Of a stretch of DNA of 64,000 nucleotides, positions 43,823 through 52,666 are shown piece after piece. The stretch comes from Deinococcus cellulosilyticus NBRC 106333 = KACC 11606 (GTDB taxonomy: Bacteria; Deinococcota; Deinococci; Deinococcales; Deinococcaceae). A model generated the notes under the pieces. The model saw only the letters and a list, made by a program, of their open reading frames with translations, was not told the origin of the DNA and searched no databases. The first letter of the stretch is position 1, and each line of letters opens with the position of its first letter. The position numbers and the translations under genes were made by a program. The stretch is taken from positions 124,001 through 188,000 of the forward strand of contig NZ_BJXB01000002.1 of NCBI RefSeq assembly GCF_007990775.1. The letters are read 5' to 3'.

Positions 43823-46753
43823 GTGTCTCAGATTCCCCGAACTTATCCCAACGAAATCAAGCGCATCCACCTGCTCCAGCGGTTGCGGCAAACCAGTCCT
43901 CAGGCCATTGTGGCACTCATGGCTCCCTCTGGTTATGGGAAGACCACACTGCTGGCCCAGTTTGCCCGTTCCACCCGTCGCAAGGTGATCTGGCTGACCC
44001 TTCACACCGACCACAGCAACCCGCAATATCTGGCCCGGGCACTCATCGCAGAAGCGCAGCAGGTTCTGTCAAGCCTTAAACTGGTCGCAGAAAGCACAGA
44101 CGCCCCTGCAGAAGACCTGGGGAAAGATCTGGCCCAGGGACTCAACAGTTCAGGACAGAAAGTGTATGTGGTGCTGGACCGGACAGAGTTGCTGTCCAGA
44201 GGGACCGGCCTGTGGCTGCAGCGGTTTCATGCCCAGTTGAAGGACCAGGTTCAGCTCTTGCTGGCAGGGTATGAGAGCAGCCCACTTCCGCTGGCACAAT
44301 GGGCCTCCCGGGGTGATGCACTGATTCTTGGCCCCCGGGATCTGACGTTCACGCTGGAGGAAATGCTGCAGTGCACTGGATGGACCGCTGAAACCCGCGA
44401 CCTGCACCTCTTGAAGGAAAAAATGGAGGGCTGGCCCGCAGGGGTGGCCCTGGTGGCCAGTGGTGCGCCTCTGGGCCTCAGTGCGCGTGAACTGGTGGAC
44501 GAGCGGCTTGAGCAGCTTCCCGAAGACCTGATTGCAGCCCTGAGCCGTCTGGCTCCACTGGATGTGTGGTCCGAACAGGACATCCGTGCCCTGCATGTTG
44601 AGTTGCCCCACAACTGGATTCGTTCCCTGATGGAAAGCGGGTTGCCTGTCACCCCTCTTGGCGACGGGAAATACCGTCCACACACCCTGCTGAGGGAAGC
44701 CCTGGAGAGCCGTCTTTTTCACACAGGATCTTACAGGGAGGTGTTTCAGCAGGCCGGACTGTATCACCTGCAGGTCCATCAGGAGCTCGCTGCACTGGAG
44801 TGCTTCATCAAATCACAGGATGCTTCCCGTGCCATGGAGCTGGCCCGCAAACACATCAGTGCTGCCATCACCCGTGGGGACCGGGAGTGGGTGCTGGACC
44901 TGTGTGAGCGCCTGTCCACCCTTCCTGGTGGCCTGACGGAAGAGGTGTTGCTGCAGAAAATTTCGATGTTGCTGGACTTTGGACGCATTGCTGAGGTGGA
45001 TGCCCTTCTCGAGCAGCATCCGGATTTCGAGAAAAAAGACGTTTACTACAGCACCATGGCCTATTACCACTACCGACGAGGAGAATTTCAGCAGCAACTC
45101 AATTTTGCCACTGAGGGCCTGGAGTCTCATCCCAGCAACACCTTCAAAATTGGACTTTTGACCTACCGTTCCATTGCCCTGGGCGCACTGGGCCACCACG
45201 AGGAAGAGCAGGCCGTGGCCCGGGAACTGGTCCAATTCTGTGTCAACCTGCAAAATCCACTGGCAGAAGCCAAAGCCTACGTGATCCTGGCGAGCTGCCA
45301 CCAGACGTCTCTGGACCGTCAGGAATGCGAACAGGCGTACCTTCGTGCCCTGTACCTGTACAACAAGCACCGGGTCACAGCACGTCTCAATGAGCTGTAT
45401 TACAACCTGGCCTACACCTACGTGGACTGGGGAGAAAACCAGAAAGCCCTCGACCTGATCGAGAAAGCCACCACAGAGCAGAATGAGAACTTCCACAACT
45501 GGAGGGCGCTTTTCATTGCCCTGCGCTGCAACATTTTCGTGTTGCAACACCAGCAGCTTGATCAGGTGGTCCACGACCTGTCTCTGGCTGTACCGGAGCT
45601 GGAAAACAAAGGGTGGACGGGACAGGCCGTCAATTACAGTTTGCTGCTCAGTGAAGCCCACCTCATGCAGGGAAATCTGGAACAGGCAAAACTCTGGCTG
45701 CTGAATTCCACCAACAAGACCCACGCCACCCATCAACCTGCTGATCCCCTAAAACTGTACCAGGTGATGTTTGACCTGCACGAAAAGAGATCCATTGCAG
45801 AAACCACCCTGCTGGATGACATTGATGAAACACAGCTGGAAGTCTATCACCTTCACCGGCTTGGCCTGCTCAGGCTGGAACAGGCCCGACAGAAGGGAAC
45901 CCTGAACCGCACTCAGGTGGAAGAGGTGATCCAGGCTCTGGACGACCTGGGACACGACGGGCCGTTGCAAGCAGAGCGCCATCTGCTGCAAGACCTGTAC
46001 CAGACCTGCATTCAACTGAACTGGCATGCAGAGCGTTTCCAGCGTGCCCTGAACCTCAGTGTTGCCGTTGCCGATCCTGTTGACCAGCGTCCTGTATTGA
46101 AGATCAGTGCCCTTGGCAAATTGGAGGTCCAGGTGTCAGGGCAGCGGGTGCATCTGCCCCTCAGCAAGGCAGAGGAATTGCTGTTGTATCTGGCCGTGCA
46201 TGGGCCAAACCACCGGGACCGCATCATTGACGCTCTGTGGGAAGGCTCAGCCAGACGGGAAAATGTGGACTATTTCAAGGTGGTGGTGCGCAAATTGAGG
46301 TCGGCCTTGCAAGAAGCCCTGAAGGTGCCTTTCGATCCCCTTCCGTTCCAGAACCGTCAATACCAGATCAGTGAACAGCTCAAAGTGGTGCTGGACCTCG
46401 ATGCCATCAAAGACCTGCAGCAAAATCCTGTTCAGAGCTTTCAGGACCTTGAGCAACTGACCACCCTGCAACGTGCAGAAATCGCACCGCACCTGACGGG
46501 TGAGTGGGTGGAGGTTTTAAGACAGGACCTACAACAGCAGCTGGTTCAGGTCATTGCACTTCACATCCAGACACTGGCCCACCAGCCGGAAGGGGTGGAA
46601 AAACTGTACCGCTTTGTCCTGCAAATTCCCGGTCTTGACCCTGAACACTACAGGCTGCTGGAGGAGGCCCTTGTCAAAAATGGTCACACCCATCTGGCAC
46701 TGCAACTGAGCCAGGAATCCTCTCGATTGTTGCGGAGGCAGTTGCTGAACTGA
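43823..46753 (+). CDS. MalT/SARP-like transcriptional activator (ATPase-TPR-winged helix)
   Basis: Encodes 976 aa from GTG 43823 (GAGGT upstream); an in-frame TTG at 43727 would add 32 residues of low-complexity sequence. Residues ~5-300 are a STAND-type NTPase with Walker A MAPSGYGKTTLL, Walker B VYVVLDR and a winged-helix-like tail. Residues ~310-760 are helical TPR-like repeats (YYNLAYTYVDWGENQKALDLIEKA). The C-terminal ~200 residues (from VLKISALGKLEVQVSGQ) match the OmpR-like winged helix plus BTAD of SARP activators: LPLSKAEELLLYLAVHGPNH, ALWEGS, VVVRKLRSAL. In SARPs the DNA-binding domain is usually N-terminal; here it is C-terminal. Target unknown, perhaps the adjacent hydrolase. Confidence 0.85.
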   Translation: MSQIPRTYPNEIKRIHLLQRLRQTSPQAIVALMAPSGYGKTTLLAQFARSTRRKVIWLTLHTDHSNPQYLARALIAEAQQVLSSLKLVAESTDAPAEDLGKDLAQGLNSSGQKVYVVLDRTELLSRGTGLWLQRFHAQLKDQVQLLLAGYESSPLPLAQWASRGDALILGPRDLTFTLEEMLQCTGWTAETRDLHLLKEKMEGWPAGVALVASGAPLGLSARELVDERLEQLPEDLIAALSRLAPLDVWSEQDIRALHVELPHNWIRSLMESGLPVTPLGDGKYRPHTLLREALESRLFHTGSYREVFQQAGLYHLQVHQELAALECFIKSQDASRAMELARKHISAAITRGDREWVLDLCERLSTLPGGLTEEVLLQKISMLLDFGRIAEVDALLEQHPDFEKKDVYYSTMAYYHYRRGEFQQQLNFATEGLESHPSNTFKIGLLTYRSIALGALGHHEEEQAVARELVQFCVNLQNPLAEAKAYVILASCHQTSLDRQECEQAYLRALYLYNKHRVTARLNELYYNLAYTYVDWGENQKALDLIEKATTEQNENFHNWRALFIALRCNIFVLQHQQLDQVVHDLSLAVPELENKGWTGQAVNYSLLLSEAHLMQGNLEQAKLWLLNSTNKTHATHQPADPLKLYQVMFDLHEKRSIAETTLLDDIDETQLEVYHLHRLGLLRLEQARQKGTLNRTQVEEVIQALDDLGHDGPLQAERHLLQDLYQTCIQLNWHAERFQRALNLSVAVADPVDQRPVLKISALGKLEVQVSGQRVHLPLSKAEELLLYLAVHGPNHRDRIIDALWEGSARRENVDYFKVVVRKLRSALQEALKVPFDPLPFQNRQYQISEQLKVVLDLDAIKDLQQNPVQSFQDLEQLTTLQRAEIAPHLTGEWVEVLRQDLQQQLVQVIALHIQTLAHQPEGVEKLYRFVLQIPGLDPEHYRLLEEALVKNGHTHLALQLSQESSRLLRRQLLN

Positions 46754-46778
46754 TGTACTGTGGTCTCAGAGGACCACA

Positions 46779-47672
46779 ATGCACCAGCAATATTCCCGTT
46801 TCATTGAAGTGAGCGACCGCAAAATCCACCTGCTGGAAGCAGGCCAGGGACCACCCCTGGTGTTGCTGCATGGCACTGCCATCGATTCGGCGTGGTTGAG
46901 TTACGGCAGGCATCTGGACCATTTCGCAAGGCACTTTCATGTCTTTGCTCCAGACTTTCCAGGGTATGGTCTGAGCTCTGACCCCCAGAAGAGACACCAG
47001 ACCCGGGAACTTGCTGAATTTCTGCTGGAATTTCTGGACGCCCTGAATCTGCAAAAAAGCCGTGTTGTGGCTTTTTCGATGGGTGGTGCCATTGCCCTGC
47101 AGGTGGCCCTCAGACACCCTGAGCGTTTTGAACGTCTGGTGCTGGTGGACAGTTTCGGACTTTTCGGACGCATTCACGTTCCCTGGATTCCGCGTCTGGG
47201 CATCCGGGCAGAAAAATTTGCCCTGTGGCTCTGGGATCTGAGCAGAAAACACCCCGGTTTTCTGGCTCTGATTCTGAAACTGCTGGTCATTCACAACCCC
47301 AGACTGGTGACCCGCGAGTTGCTCTCAGAACTGCAAAGTGAAATGAACAACCCTGAGACTTTTCTGCGCTGGCTGCAGTCCGAACTTGGCTGGACCCGTT
47401 ACACCACCAACATGTATGAGGACCTGCCGAATTTGCAGGTGCCGACCTTGCTGGTCCATGCACAGCATGACCGGGTGACTCCTGCAAGTCGCACCCACTT
47501 CGCCGTCAAAAAAATCAAGAACGCAAAGCACATCATCATTCCCAGGAGCGGTCACTGGGTGATGCGGGAGCAGCCTGAAACCTGGCGGAGCAGTGTGCTG
47601 GATTTTCTGCTCTCAGACCTTGTGGATGCAACCACCCTGCAAGTAACCTCCAGCAGTGCTGGAGGCTTCTGA
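46779..47672 (+). CDS. Alpha/beta hydrolase
   Basis: Encodes 297 aa, 25 bases after the activator. Motifs: oxyanion hole LLHGTAIDSAW, FAPDFPGYGLSS, nucleophile elbow AFSMGGAIAL (Ser near 107), acid in AQHDRVTPAS and His in RSGHWVMREQP. It resembles C-C-hydrolase or haloperoxidase-like esterases (MhpC type). AGAGGA precedes the ATG and lies in an imperfect palindrome TGGTC/GACCA. The last codons contain a CCTCCAGC/GCTGGAGG hairpin that may act as terminator. Likely cotranscribed with the upstream regulator. Confidence 0.87.
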   Translation: MHQQYSRFIEVSDRKIHLLEAGQGPPLVLLHGTAIDSAWLSYGRHLDHFARHFHVFAPDFPGYGLSSDPQKRHQTRELAEFLLEFLDALNLQKSRVVAFSMGGAIALQVALRHPERFERLVLVDSFGLFGRIHVPWIPRLGIRAEKFALWLWDLSRKHPGFLALILKLLVIHNPRLVTRELLSELQSEMNNPETFLRWLQSELGWTRYTTNMYEDLPNLQVPTLLVHAQHDRVTPASRTHFAVKKIKNAKHIIIPRSGHWVMREQPETWRSSVLDFLLSDLVDATTLQVTSSSAGGF

Positions 47673-47678
47673 GATTGC

Positions 47679-48245
47679 TTATTTTTCGTTCTTTTTACGG
47701 ACCAGATCTGGATTGTCCTCTGCTTTGCGGTACTCTGCATCAAAGGTTCGGGCCGCAAGTTCCTTGCGCTCCTGGTCAGTGAGTTCCAGACCCAATTTTT
47801 TGCGTTTGAAGTATTCCTCTGCCAGTTTGCCCAGGGCAAAAGTCCAGCCATACACCAGGGGCGCAGTGATCACCCCTCCAAGCACCGGGGCCACCACCTT
47901 GGCGACCTGTCTCATGGCCTGACGGGCCACCAGACCATAAGCGAAGGAGGCCCCGAGTTCCAGCATGATCTCTTTTGCCCGTTTGCGGGTCAGCTCAAAG
48001 CCGTAGATTTTACCGACATGAACCACCATCTTGATCTGCACAGGCGTGATCAGCAAGATGTCTGCAACCGGGATCGGTTCGGCAGCGATCACCGCAGAGA
48101 GGGTGGCCGCACCCTTGATGACATCCTCGGCATTCTCTGCGGGTGTCTTGTTTGGTTCAACATCGAACTTGAAGTTTTCGAGCACTTGTTTGATGATGGG
48201 CAGCATTTCAATCAATGTACGTGACCTGATCCTCAGAAGTTGCAT
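47679..48245 (-). CDS. Small hydrophobic DUF697/YcjF-like protein
   Basis: Encodes 188 aa. A hydrophobic segment (AATLSAVIAAEPIPVADILLITPVQIKMV) near 47-76 and a second (APVLGGVITAPLVYGWTFAL) near 118-138 match the pattern of DUF697 proteins (AAxxPIPxADxxxITPxQxxM), often found as tails of Era-like GTPases. Here it stands alone. The C-terminal tail is highly charged (KKLGLELTDQERKELAARTF). A TAAAGT/TGTAAT stretch lies just upstream of the ATG; no SD. Function unknown, probably membrane-associated. Confidence 0.75.
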   Translation of the reverse strand: MQLLRIRSRTLIEMLPIIKQVLENFKFDVEPNKTPAENAEDVIKGAATLSAVIAAEPIPVADILLITPVQIKMVVHVGKIYGFELTRKRAKEIMLELGASFAYGLVARQAMRQVAKVVAPVLGGVITAPLVYGWTFALGKLAEEYFKRKKLGLELTDQERKELAARTFDAEYRKAEDNPDLVRKKNEK

Positions 48246-48323
48246 TCAATTACACTTTATGAACGTTATGTAAGACACTTGTGATACCGGGCCGATTACA
48301 CTCCCACTAGAGAAAGAGGTCCT

Positions 48324-48704
48324 ATGGCAAGCAACCCCAAAATCCTAGTGATTGATGATCAGAATGTCAACCTGATTCTGATCGAAAAAGCGTTGCGTTC
48401 AGGGGAGTACCACAACATCGTGACCACCAGCAGTCCAGAAGACGGTTTGAGTCGGATCATTCACGACAAACCCGATCTGGTGCTGCTTGACCTGATCATG
48501 CCCCGCCTGAACGGCATTGAGATTCTCGAACAGCTCAAAAGCCTTTCCCAGCATTTGCCTCCCATCCTGATTGTCACTTCTGAAAACAGCGAAAACATGC
48601 AGCAAAAAGCCCTCGAAGCTGGGGCCCGTCAGGTCATCAAGAAGCCCTTCCAGCGTGCAGAACTGCTGGACAGTGTGCGGCAATGGCTGGCCTTCGCCTA
48701 CTGA
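48324..48704 (+). CDS. Single-domain response regulator (CheY-like receiver)
   Basis: Encodes 126 aa: a receiver domain only. Conserved residues are D11-D12, phosphoacceptor Asp56 (LVLLDLIMPRLNG), Thr in ILIVTSENSE and Lys in VIKKPF. AGAGG precedes the ATG. No kinase is adjacent, so the partner is elsewhere; the output must be protein-protein interaction. Divergent from the DUF697-like gene across a 78-bp gap. Confidence 0.92.
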   Translation: MASNPKILVIDDQNVNLILIEKALRSGEYHNIVTTSSPEDGLSRIIHDKPDLVLLDLIMPRLNGIEILEQLKSLSQHLPPILIVTSENSENMQQKALEAGARQVIKKPFQRAELLDSVRQWLAFAY

Positions 48705-48735
48705 ACACCTGCAATCTCCCATGCACATTCCAGTG

Positions 48736-48764
48736 AACCACCCGACTTAAACCCTCGGGTGGTT
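48736..48764. terminator. Terminator-like stem between convergent genes
   Basis: A 10-bp perfect stem AACCACCCGA (48736-48745) / TCGGGTGGTT (48755-48764) overlaps the 3' end of the convergent oxidoreductase gene. There is no long T tract. Confidence 0.6.
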
Positions 48765-49694
48765 CGTTGCGTTCAGGACCCGATCCAGAATCAACATCTG
48801 CTGCAGGGAGTGGTCCTGAATCGGAAAGCGCAGCTCTGTTTCTCCCCTGATCGCCTGTTGAAAGTGCCGCACCATTTCGGCATACACATTGATCTTGTCA
48901 AACGTCTCTGCCTGACCATTGACCGTCAGGTGGGATTCGTAATTGTCGATGGCGAAAGGGGCTTCGAGTTGCAGGGAGCCTTTCGTTCCAAAAACCTCAA
49001 AAGACTGTTGAAAGGGCATCTCAAAGGAACACAGCAGTTGTCCCTGACAGGATGAAAATTCGAGCAGTGCCCCCAGGGTGATGTCCACCTCACCTTCTGT
49101 CTTGAGGGCAGACACATGCACCTGCTGTGGAACTTCCCGGGTCACCAGACGCATCAGGTCCACACAGTAGGAGCCCACATCGTAAAAGGCCCCTCCCCCC
49201 AGACGGGCATCCCAGCGGATGTCATCCGGGCGGTCCAGAGGAAAGGTGAACACCGAGCGCATCAGGCGAATGTCGCCGATCTTGCCTTCCTTCAAAACGT
49301 CCAGCATGCGCTGAACCTGAGGGTGAAAACGGTAGGAAAATGCTTCCAACACCAGCTTTCCAGATTTCTGCTGGGCATCCATCATCCTCCTGGCCTGATC
49401 GGCAGAGAGGGTGAGGGGCTTTTCGCACAGGACATGCTTTCCAGCTTCCAGGGCTTTTACGGTCCATTCCAGATGCTCAGAGTTGGGAAGAGGCACATAA
49501 ACCACTTCGATGTCAGGGTGGTCCAGCAGCTCTTCGTACGAGCTGGAATTCGGAATGTGGTTTTCCTGTGCAAATTGTGCCGCTTTTTTCGGATCGCGGG
49601 CAGACACCGTGTGGACGGTTCCTCCGGCTTCACGGATGGCCGGGACCAGTGCGGATTTTGCAATGCGGGCAGCTCCAATGATTCCCCAGTTCAT
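48747..49694 (-). CDS. Gfo/Idh/MocA-family oxidoreductase
   Basis: Encodes 315 aa. The N-terminal Rossmann domain starts WGIIGAARIAKSALVPAI, followed by the family EKP motif in HVLCEKPLTLSADQA. The C-terminal substrate domain has YRFHPQVQRML and GGGAFYDVGSYCVDLMR. Enzymes of this family oxidise or reduce sugars, inositol or dihydrodiols with NAD(P). The neighbours do not indicate a pathway. Confidence 0.9.
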   Translation of the reverse strand: MNWGIIGAARIAKSALVPAIREAGGTVHTVSARDPKKAAQFAQENHIPNSSSYEELLDHPDIEVVYVPLPNSEHLEWTVKALEAGKHVLCEKPLTLSADQARRMMDAQQKSGKLVLEAFSYRFHPQVQRMLDVLKEGKIGDIRLMRSVFTFPLDRPDDIRWDARLGGGAFYDVGSYCVDLMRLVTREVPQQVHVSALKTEGEVDITLGALLEFSSCQGQLLCSFEMPFQQSFEVFGTKGSLQLEAPFAIDNYESHLTVNGQAETFDKINVYAEMVRHFQQAIRGETELRFPIQDHSLQQMLILDRVLNATNHPRV

Positions 49695-49762
49695 AGCAGG
49701 CAGTTTAGGGGGAACAGCACAGGTGAGGTGTACGGATTGCGACTGTCCTGTGCTGGCAGTCT

Positions 49763-50152
49763 TCAGGTCATGCTTTTGAGCAGGTTTTCAGGAATCCTCA
49801 CCAGCCGGTACGACCGGTCTGTTGCCACATGCTCTGTGGTTCCGGTGGCAATGGTCTCTCCTGTTTCCGACGTGAGCAGGTAATCAAACGCCATGGTGCG
49901 GGATTTGACCTCGGCGACTTTCACCGTGATCTTCACAACATCATCAAAGCGTGCCGCCCTTCGGTAGCGCACATCCAGACGGGTGAGCATCAGGTAGATG
50001 CCCTGTGCTTCCACCTCCCGGTAATCCATGTTGAGTTCCCGCATGAATTCCACACGGGCCAGTTCCATCCAGACAGCATAATTGCTGTGGTGGGCCACCC
50101 CCATCTGGTCGGTTTCAGCGTAGCGGACGCGAATCTGGGTGCTGTATTCCAT
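49763..50152 (-). CDS. Acyl-CoA thioesterase, 4HBT/YbgC type
   Basis: Encodes 129 aa with a hot-dog fold. The active-site region is RYAETDQMGVAHHSNYAVWMELARVEF (Asp and His in ETDQMGVAHHSNY). The start at 50152 is chosen because a TAGAAT box (50165-50160) lies seven bases upstream and the 19 extra codons of the longer frame are unlike the family. YbgC proteins hydrolyse short-chain or aromatic acyl-CoA in the cytoplasm. Same strand as glmM, which lies upstream, but with its own promoter. Confidence 0.88.
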   Translation of the reverse strand: MEYSTQIRVRYAETDQMGVAHHSNYAVWMELARVEFMRELNMDYREVEAQGIYLMLTRLDVRYRRAARFDDVVKITVKVAEVKSRTMAFDYLLTSETGETIATGTTEHVATDRSYRLVRIPENLLKSMT

Positions 50153-50257
50153 GTCAGGGATTCTAACCCACAGTTGGATGGGGAGATGGGGTGTTGGTGT
50201 GCAATCCAAAACGGTTTGGACAATGTTTGTGACTTTTTTATTGTATTGATACAGAGA

Positions 50258-50286
50258 GGAAAGCCCTTCAGTGCGAAGGGCTTTCC
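50258..50286 (-). terminator. Hairpin after glmM
   Basis: A 12-bp perfect stem GGAAAGCCCTTC/GAAGGGCTTTCC with a five-base loop lies six bases past the glmM stop. The T tract on the minus strand is weak, so termination efficiency is uncertain. Confidence 0.65.
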
Positions 50287-50291
50287 TGTTC

Positions 50292-51617
50292 TTACTGCTG
50301 CAGGCTGCGAATCACGTCAGCAACATCTTCAGCGATCTGCTCGATCTCGGTCTGGTCTGGACCTTCCACCATCACACGCACAATGGGCTCGGTGCCACTG
50401 GGACGCAGGTTGATGCGGCCTCTGCCCGAGAGTTTGCCTTCGGCTTCTTTCACAGCCGCCTGCACCTCAGGGCGCTTGCTGATGCCATGCTTGTCTGCAC
50501 ACTTCACGTTCAGCAGGGTCTGGGGGAACATCACCAGATCGTCATGCAACTGGTCCAGTGAGAGGCCCATTTTCTGGCTGGCTTTCAGAACCTGCAGGGC
50601 GGTCAGGATGCCGTCCCCGGTGGGACTGATGTCCGTGAAGAGGATGTGACCGGACTGCTCTCCCCCGAGGGTGAGGGCTTTTTCCACCATGCGTTCGTGC
50701 ACATAGCGGTCCCCCACGGCAGTGCGCTCCAGGTGGATGCCTTCCTGACGCAGTTTCACTTCCAGACCCATGTTCGCCATGATGGTGGTCACCACCCGTT
50801 TCTCACCCCGGGCCTTGGCGGTCAGGTACAGGATGTGGTCCCCCTGGATGATGTTGCCTCTGGAATCCACCAGCAGGGCACGGTCGGCATCACCATCAAA
50901 AGCAATCCCGAGGTCGAAATCCCCTTCCCGGACCAGCAGACGCAGATGCTCCATGTGGGTGGACCCGCAATTGCGGTTGATGTTGAGGCCATCGGGCGTG
51001 GTGTACACCGCAAAGACATCTGCACCGGCACGCTGGAACACTTTGGGAGCAATGCGGTAGGCCGCACCGTTGGCACAGTCCAGGGCAATTCTCAGACCGT
51101 CCATGCGGGGAGCAAGACTGGCCAGGTAATCGGTATACAGGCGCTCTGCTTCCCGGTAGTTGGTGACCGTCCCAAGCCCTGCCCCGGTCACGAAAGGCCA
51201 TTCGCTCTGCTCACCAATCAGGGACTCGATCTCAAGTTCAAGAGAGTCAGAGAGCTTTTCACCGTTCGACCCGAAGAATTTGATGCCGTTGTCATCGTAG
51301 GGGTTGTGGCTTGCACTGATCACCACGCCCGCACTGGCCTTCAGGTGACGGGTCAGGAAACTCACACCGGGGGTGGGCATCACACCCACATGGATCACAT
51401 TGACCCCACGGGCCGTGAGCCCTGCTGCAAGGGCCGCTTCCAGCATGTCGCCAGAGTAACGGGTGTCCTTGCCAATCACCACGCTGGGACGTTCAAAATT
51501 GCGCTTCAAAACTTCTGCAGCGGCCTGTCCGAGCTCCAGCACCCATGCTGCAGTGAGAGGGGGTTGTCCGGCGACGCCACGGACGCCGTCGGTTCCAAAA
51601 TACTTGCGTTCAGTCAT
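50292..51617 (-). CDS. glmM: Phosphoglucosamine mutase
   Basis: Interconverts glucosamine 6-phosphate and 1-phosphate for UDP-GlcNAc and peptidoglycan synthesis. The 441-aa product is full length: KYFGTDGVRGVAG at the N-terminus, the phosphoserine loop VISASHNPYDDNGIKFFG, metal loop AFDGDADRALLVD, GGEQSGHILF and the C-terminal phosphate-binding RPSGTEPIVRVMVEG. ATG 51617 gives the family start MTERKYFGTDG. A TACAAT box ends nine bases upstream and no SD is seen. Confidence 0.96.
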   Translation of the reverse strand: MTERKYFGTDGVRGVAGQPPLTAAWVLELGQAAAEVLKRNFERPSVVIGKDTRYSGDMLEAALAAGLTARGVNVIHVGVMPTPGVSFLTRHLKASAGVVISASHNPYDDNGIKFFGSNGEKLSDSLELEIESLIGEQSEWPFVTGAGLGTVTNYREAERLYTDYLASLAPRMDGLRIALDCANGAAYRIAPKVFQRAGADVFAVYTTPDGLNINRNCGSTHMEHLRLLVREGDFDLGIAFDGDADRALLVDSRGNIIQGDHILYLTAKARGEKRVVTTIMANMGLEVKLRQEGIHLERTAVGDRYVHERMVEKALTLGGEQSGHILFTDISPTGDGILTALQVLKASQKMGLSLDQLHDDLVMFPQTLLNVKCADKHGISKRPEVQAAVKEAEGKLSGRGRINLRPSGTEPIVRVMVEGPDQTEIEQIAEDVADVIRSLQQ

Positions 51618-51712
51618 AACGGTACCATTGTACGGAAAAATGTCAGAAATGCCTGAGCCTGGGACACACAGGGGTGGGGGCGACGCTCTGGTCGTCCGTG
51701 GGACGCAGGAAA

Positions 51713-51884
51713 CCGAGAGCCGAGAGCCGAGAGCCGAGAGCATTGTGTTTACATCTGGAAGGTCAGGTCAAGCAAATTGGCTTGAAAGCTGCAGCACTCA
51801 CAAGAACTTTCATGTCTTCTGCCAAATCTCCATGCATCAGCCTTTGCTGTCTTTTGCCCTCGGCCATTGGTTCTCAGCTCTCGG
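51713..51884. repeat. Heptamer-bordered inverted repeat element D
   Basis: The left end is four perfect copies of CCGAGAG (51713-51740); the right end has the inverted related units TTCTCAG and CTCTCGG (51871-51884). The size matches elements A-C, but the heptamer sequence differs. It fills most of the 332-bp gap between divergent genes; the rest holds promoters. Confidence 0.7.
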
Positions 51885-51949
51885 CATGTCTCCCCTTGAT
51901 TTGACAAGCCCTCACCCCTGCACCCTGGCCTGCCATACAATCAGGCCAA

Positions 51950-52666
51950 ATGTTGAGCCGTGAAAGCACCCCCTACCCTTTAAAAGACCAGCCAATCCTG
52001 ATTGTGGTTGGTGTGACTGGCGTCGGAAAAAGCACCACTCTTGATGAACTTCAGGCCCTGGGTGTGCCTTTCACCCTGCTGCCCAACCGTCGGGAAGTGA
52101 CCGATGATTTCATTTTTGATGGTGAGGTGATCACTGACCGCAGCGAGCGCTTCAAACGCACTGCCAAGTTCCGTGAGACCCATCCGGGAGGCATGGGGCA
52201 GCTGCTGACCGAACTTTACCTGCAGGAAGCCCCCAAAAACACCCTGATCTTTGATGGTCTGCGGGGTCTGGATGAAGTGCAGCATGCAGCACAAAACTCG
52301 CAAAGCCGTTTCATTGTGCTTGATGCCCCTGATCTGGTGCGTGCTTCAAGACTGCTGGGCCGTGGGGACACCTTTGATCAGGTGCAAGTGGAAACCTCCG
52401 GGAGCACCCTGGAGTCCCTGAAAAGCCTGAAAGGCATCGATCAGGTGTTTTCAGAAGAGGACATTGTGGCCCTTTCCCAGCTGGATGCTCCTGCAGAAAA
52501 CATCCTTGCCAAGGTGAAAATTGTGGTGGATGAGCGCAAGAATTACGATCCAAAAGAAGCCAATGCCTACCTGACGGGTCTGGGAGACAGCAAGCGGGTG
52601 CTGTATGTGGACACCACCCGTTCAAACCCCGCAGAAGTGGCCCGGCTCGTAAAGGATTGGCTGTGA
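51950..52666 (+). CDS. P-loop NTPase of unknown role, coupled to an enolase-superfamily gene
   Basis: Encodes 238 aa with Walker A VVGVTGVGKSTTLDEL near residue 20 and a Walker-B-like TLIFDGLRGLDE near 105. The rest includes FIVLDAPDLVRASRLLGRGD and a C-terminal VLYVDTTRSNPAEVARLV, as in small nucleoside or gluconate-kinase-like ATPases. A specific substrate cannot be named. A TACAAT box ends eight bases before the ATG (leaderless). The stop overlaps the next start (GTGA), so the two proteins are probably made together. Confidence 0.8.
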   Translation: MLSRESTPYPLKDQPILIVVGVTGVGKSTTLDELQALGVPFTLLPNRREVTDDFIFDGEVITDRSERFKRTAKFRETHPGGMGQLLTELYLQEAPKNTLIFDGLRGLDEVQHAAQNSQSRFIVLDAPDLVRASRLLGRGDTFDQVQVETSGSTLESLKSLKGIDQVFSEEDIVALSQLDAPAENILAKVKIVVDERKNYDPKEANAYLTGLGDSKRVLYVDTTRSNPAEVARLVKDWL

